Shown in pieces: positions 24,023-25,032 of a stretch of 25,032 nt of DNA (within the stretch, counting starts at the first letter, position 1; each line of letters opens with the position of its first letter). The notes under the pieces were generated by a model. It had not been told where the DNA came from, made no database searches, and saw only the letters and a program-made list of their open reading frames with translations. Source of the stretch: Succinatimonas sp. UBA7265 (GTDB lineage: Bacteria; Pseudomonadota; Gammaproteobacteria; Enterobacterales; Succinivibrionaceae); assembly GCA_002473165.1 (NCBI GenBank), contig DKSD01000082.1, positions 1-25,032 on the forward strand, written 5' to 3'. A program made the translations under genes and the position numbers.

Positions 24023-24439
24023 GGCATGCTCCTTATGCTAATAATCCATGATTGTGAAAGGCTGACTGCAAGAACCGCCTGAGTCTTGGCTTAAATCCGG
24101 TGCAACTGCTGCCACCGGCAAAAGTTCTCTGCAAACAAGTATATCAGCCTGGGCGTTCGTTCAGAATCCGCCAAAGATCTGCTGTTTTTGCAAGATGCGT
24201 GAGGGCTTGCGTGCGTCATGCGGGAACACGGCGCAAAACCTGCCCTCTGAGATAAGCACGCTGTGCGAGGTCTTGATCTTGCCATCACAGCGGCCGACAT
24301 TTCTCTCAGCGTTGAAATTGGCCGGGACGAGATCACATTGTCATCCCGATCCCGGATCAATTCAGCTCCTTTGATCTAAAAGCGGCGTCATCAACTATCA
24401 TCAGTCTTGAAAGAAAAAGAATTTTAGAGGGTTAACGCC
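24023..24439. other. Intergenic, no gene seen
   Basis: These 417 bases separate two divergent genes. The HAD ribosome site and the AGAGGG of the AAA-ATPase-like gene are at the edges. A minus-strand frame at 24091-24360 has no ribosome site and unlikely composition. No repeat or strong hairpin stands out. Confidence 0.5.
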
Positions 24440-25032
24440 ATGGCAGCGGGAAAGCCTGCGCTCAGGGTCAAATCCGGAACCGAGGATTTTGCCAAGTACA
24501 TTAAAGACGGTTATTACTACGTCGACAAGACGCAGTACTTAAGGCCGATCTTTGACGCTGACGACCGCCTGCTGATCCTCCGCCCCAGGCGCTTTGGCAA
24601 GACGCTGATGATGAGCACCCTCAAGTATTTTCTTGAGATGAACTATGAAAACCCGGGAGACACCTCAGCGCAGCAGGAGCTTTTCAAAGGGCTCAAGGTC
24701 ATGGAGGATGAGGAGTTCTGCGAAAGCCACATGGGCAAATACCCGGTGGTGTCGCTGACGCTCAAAGACGTTAAAGGCGACAGCTTTGATGAAGCGTACG
24801 TAGCGCTCTGTTACCGCATCGGCGAACTTTACAGCCAGTTCAAGTGGCTGCTTGACAGCGACTCACTTGACGAAGACGAAAAAAAGAAACTGCGCCGGGC
24901 CGACGATCTGGAATACCTGATCACTCCGGTTTTAGGCAGACAGTATGCACGCAACTTTCTAAAAATGCTGTGCAACCTGCTGACGAAACACTGCGGCGTG
25001 AAACCGGTGATCTCTAATTCCCGCGTTTTTGT
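24440..25032 (+). CDS. AAA-ATPase-like (DUF1703-type) protein, cut by the window end
   Basis: This is the N-terminal 197 residues of the PF09820-type AAA-ATPase-like family, normally about 500-600 aa with a C-terminal PD-(D/E)XK nuclease domain (DUF1703). Seen here are SGTEDFAKYIKDGYYYVDKT (12-31), the Walker A-like RPRRFGKT (about 51-58), and the downstream KYPVVSLTLKDVKG. AGAGGG precedes the ATG. The family's next motif should be V-x-L-I-D-E-Y-D after GVKPV, but the window reads GVKPVISNSRVF and then ends. The sequence may diverge at the very edge. The family is multicopy in gut bacteria. Confidence 0.85.
   Translation, partial: MAAGKPALRVKSGTEDFAKYIKDGYYYVDKTQYLRPIFDADDRLLILRPRRFGKTLMMSTLKYFLEMNYENPGDTSAQQELFKGLKVMEDEEFCESHMGKYPVVSLTLKDVKGDSFDEAYVALCYRIGELYSQFKWLLDSDSLDEDEKKKLRRADDLEYLITPVLGRQYARNFLKMLCNLLTKHCGVKPVISNSRVF

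Noticed and set aside
24091..24360. Minus-strand frame of 89 codons
   Set aside because: Ser/Arg/Cys-rich, no ribosome site, lies in the divergent promoter region of two solid genes.

Overview
The window is about 25 kb of moderately GC-rich bacterial DNA. Gene content (a DusC-like tRNA-dihydrouridine synthase, a complete Liv-type ABC transporter, LysR and FadR-type regulators, PFGI-1/SXT-class conjugation genes) points to a Proteobacterium, most likely a gammaproteobacterium. The several Rpn/PD-(D/E)XK, AAA-ATPase-like and AlbA/HATPase genes resemble those expanded in gut Succinivibrionaceae, but that family assignment is a guess. No rRNA, tRNA or CRISPR array was seen.

Layout. 1-5.2 kb is accessory: an N-terminally truncated Fic protein, two convergent AlbA_2 + HATPase_c_4 proteins, and an unrecognised 424-aa protein preceded by palindromes. 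5.4-8.3 kb holds two overlapping integrative-element genes (a TraD-type coupling ATPase and a DUF4400 membrane protein) and a small DUF4878 lipoprotein. 8.5-9.13 kb has no long gene but contains what I read as two tandem, diverged copies of a type I toxin-antitoxin locus resembling Ibs/Sib. The right copy has a 21-codon hydrophobic peptide, a consensus -10, a Shine-Dalgarno inside a hairpin and a strong antisense promoter. The left copy has a ruined peptide but keeps the antisense promoter.

9.2-14.9 kb is a metabolic unit on the minus strand: nitrilase, then livK, livH, livM, livG and livF. It suggests uptake and hydrolysis of a nitrile or related amino-acid-like compound. A LysR gene and a divergent FadR/FCD gene lie just upstream, and palindromic operators sit in both adjoining intergenic regions. 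17.4-19.3 kb is a minus-strand operon: dus, a periplasmic protein and a 93-aa hypothetical. 19.4-19.8 kb carries a DinJ/RelB antitoxin whose YafQ-like toxin is decayed. 20.2-21.2 kb is a MYG1-family gene with a good terminator.

21.5-25 kb is accessory again: an Rpn nuclease, a fragment of a second Rpn gene, an AT-rich island with an unlisted two-helix membrane peptide on the minus strand, a HAD protein, and an AAA-ATPase-like gene cut by the window end.
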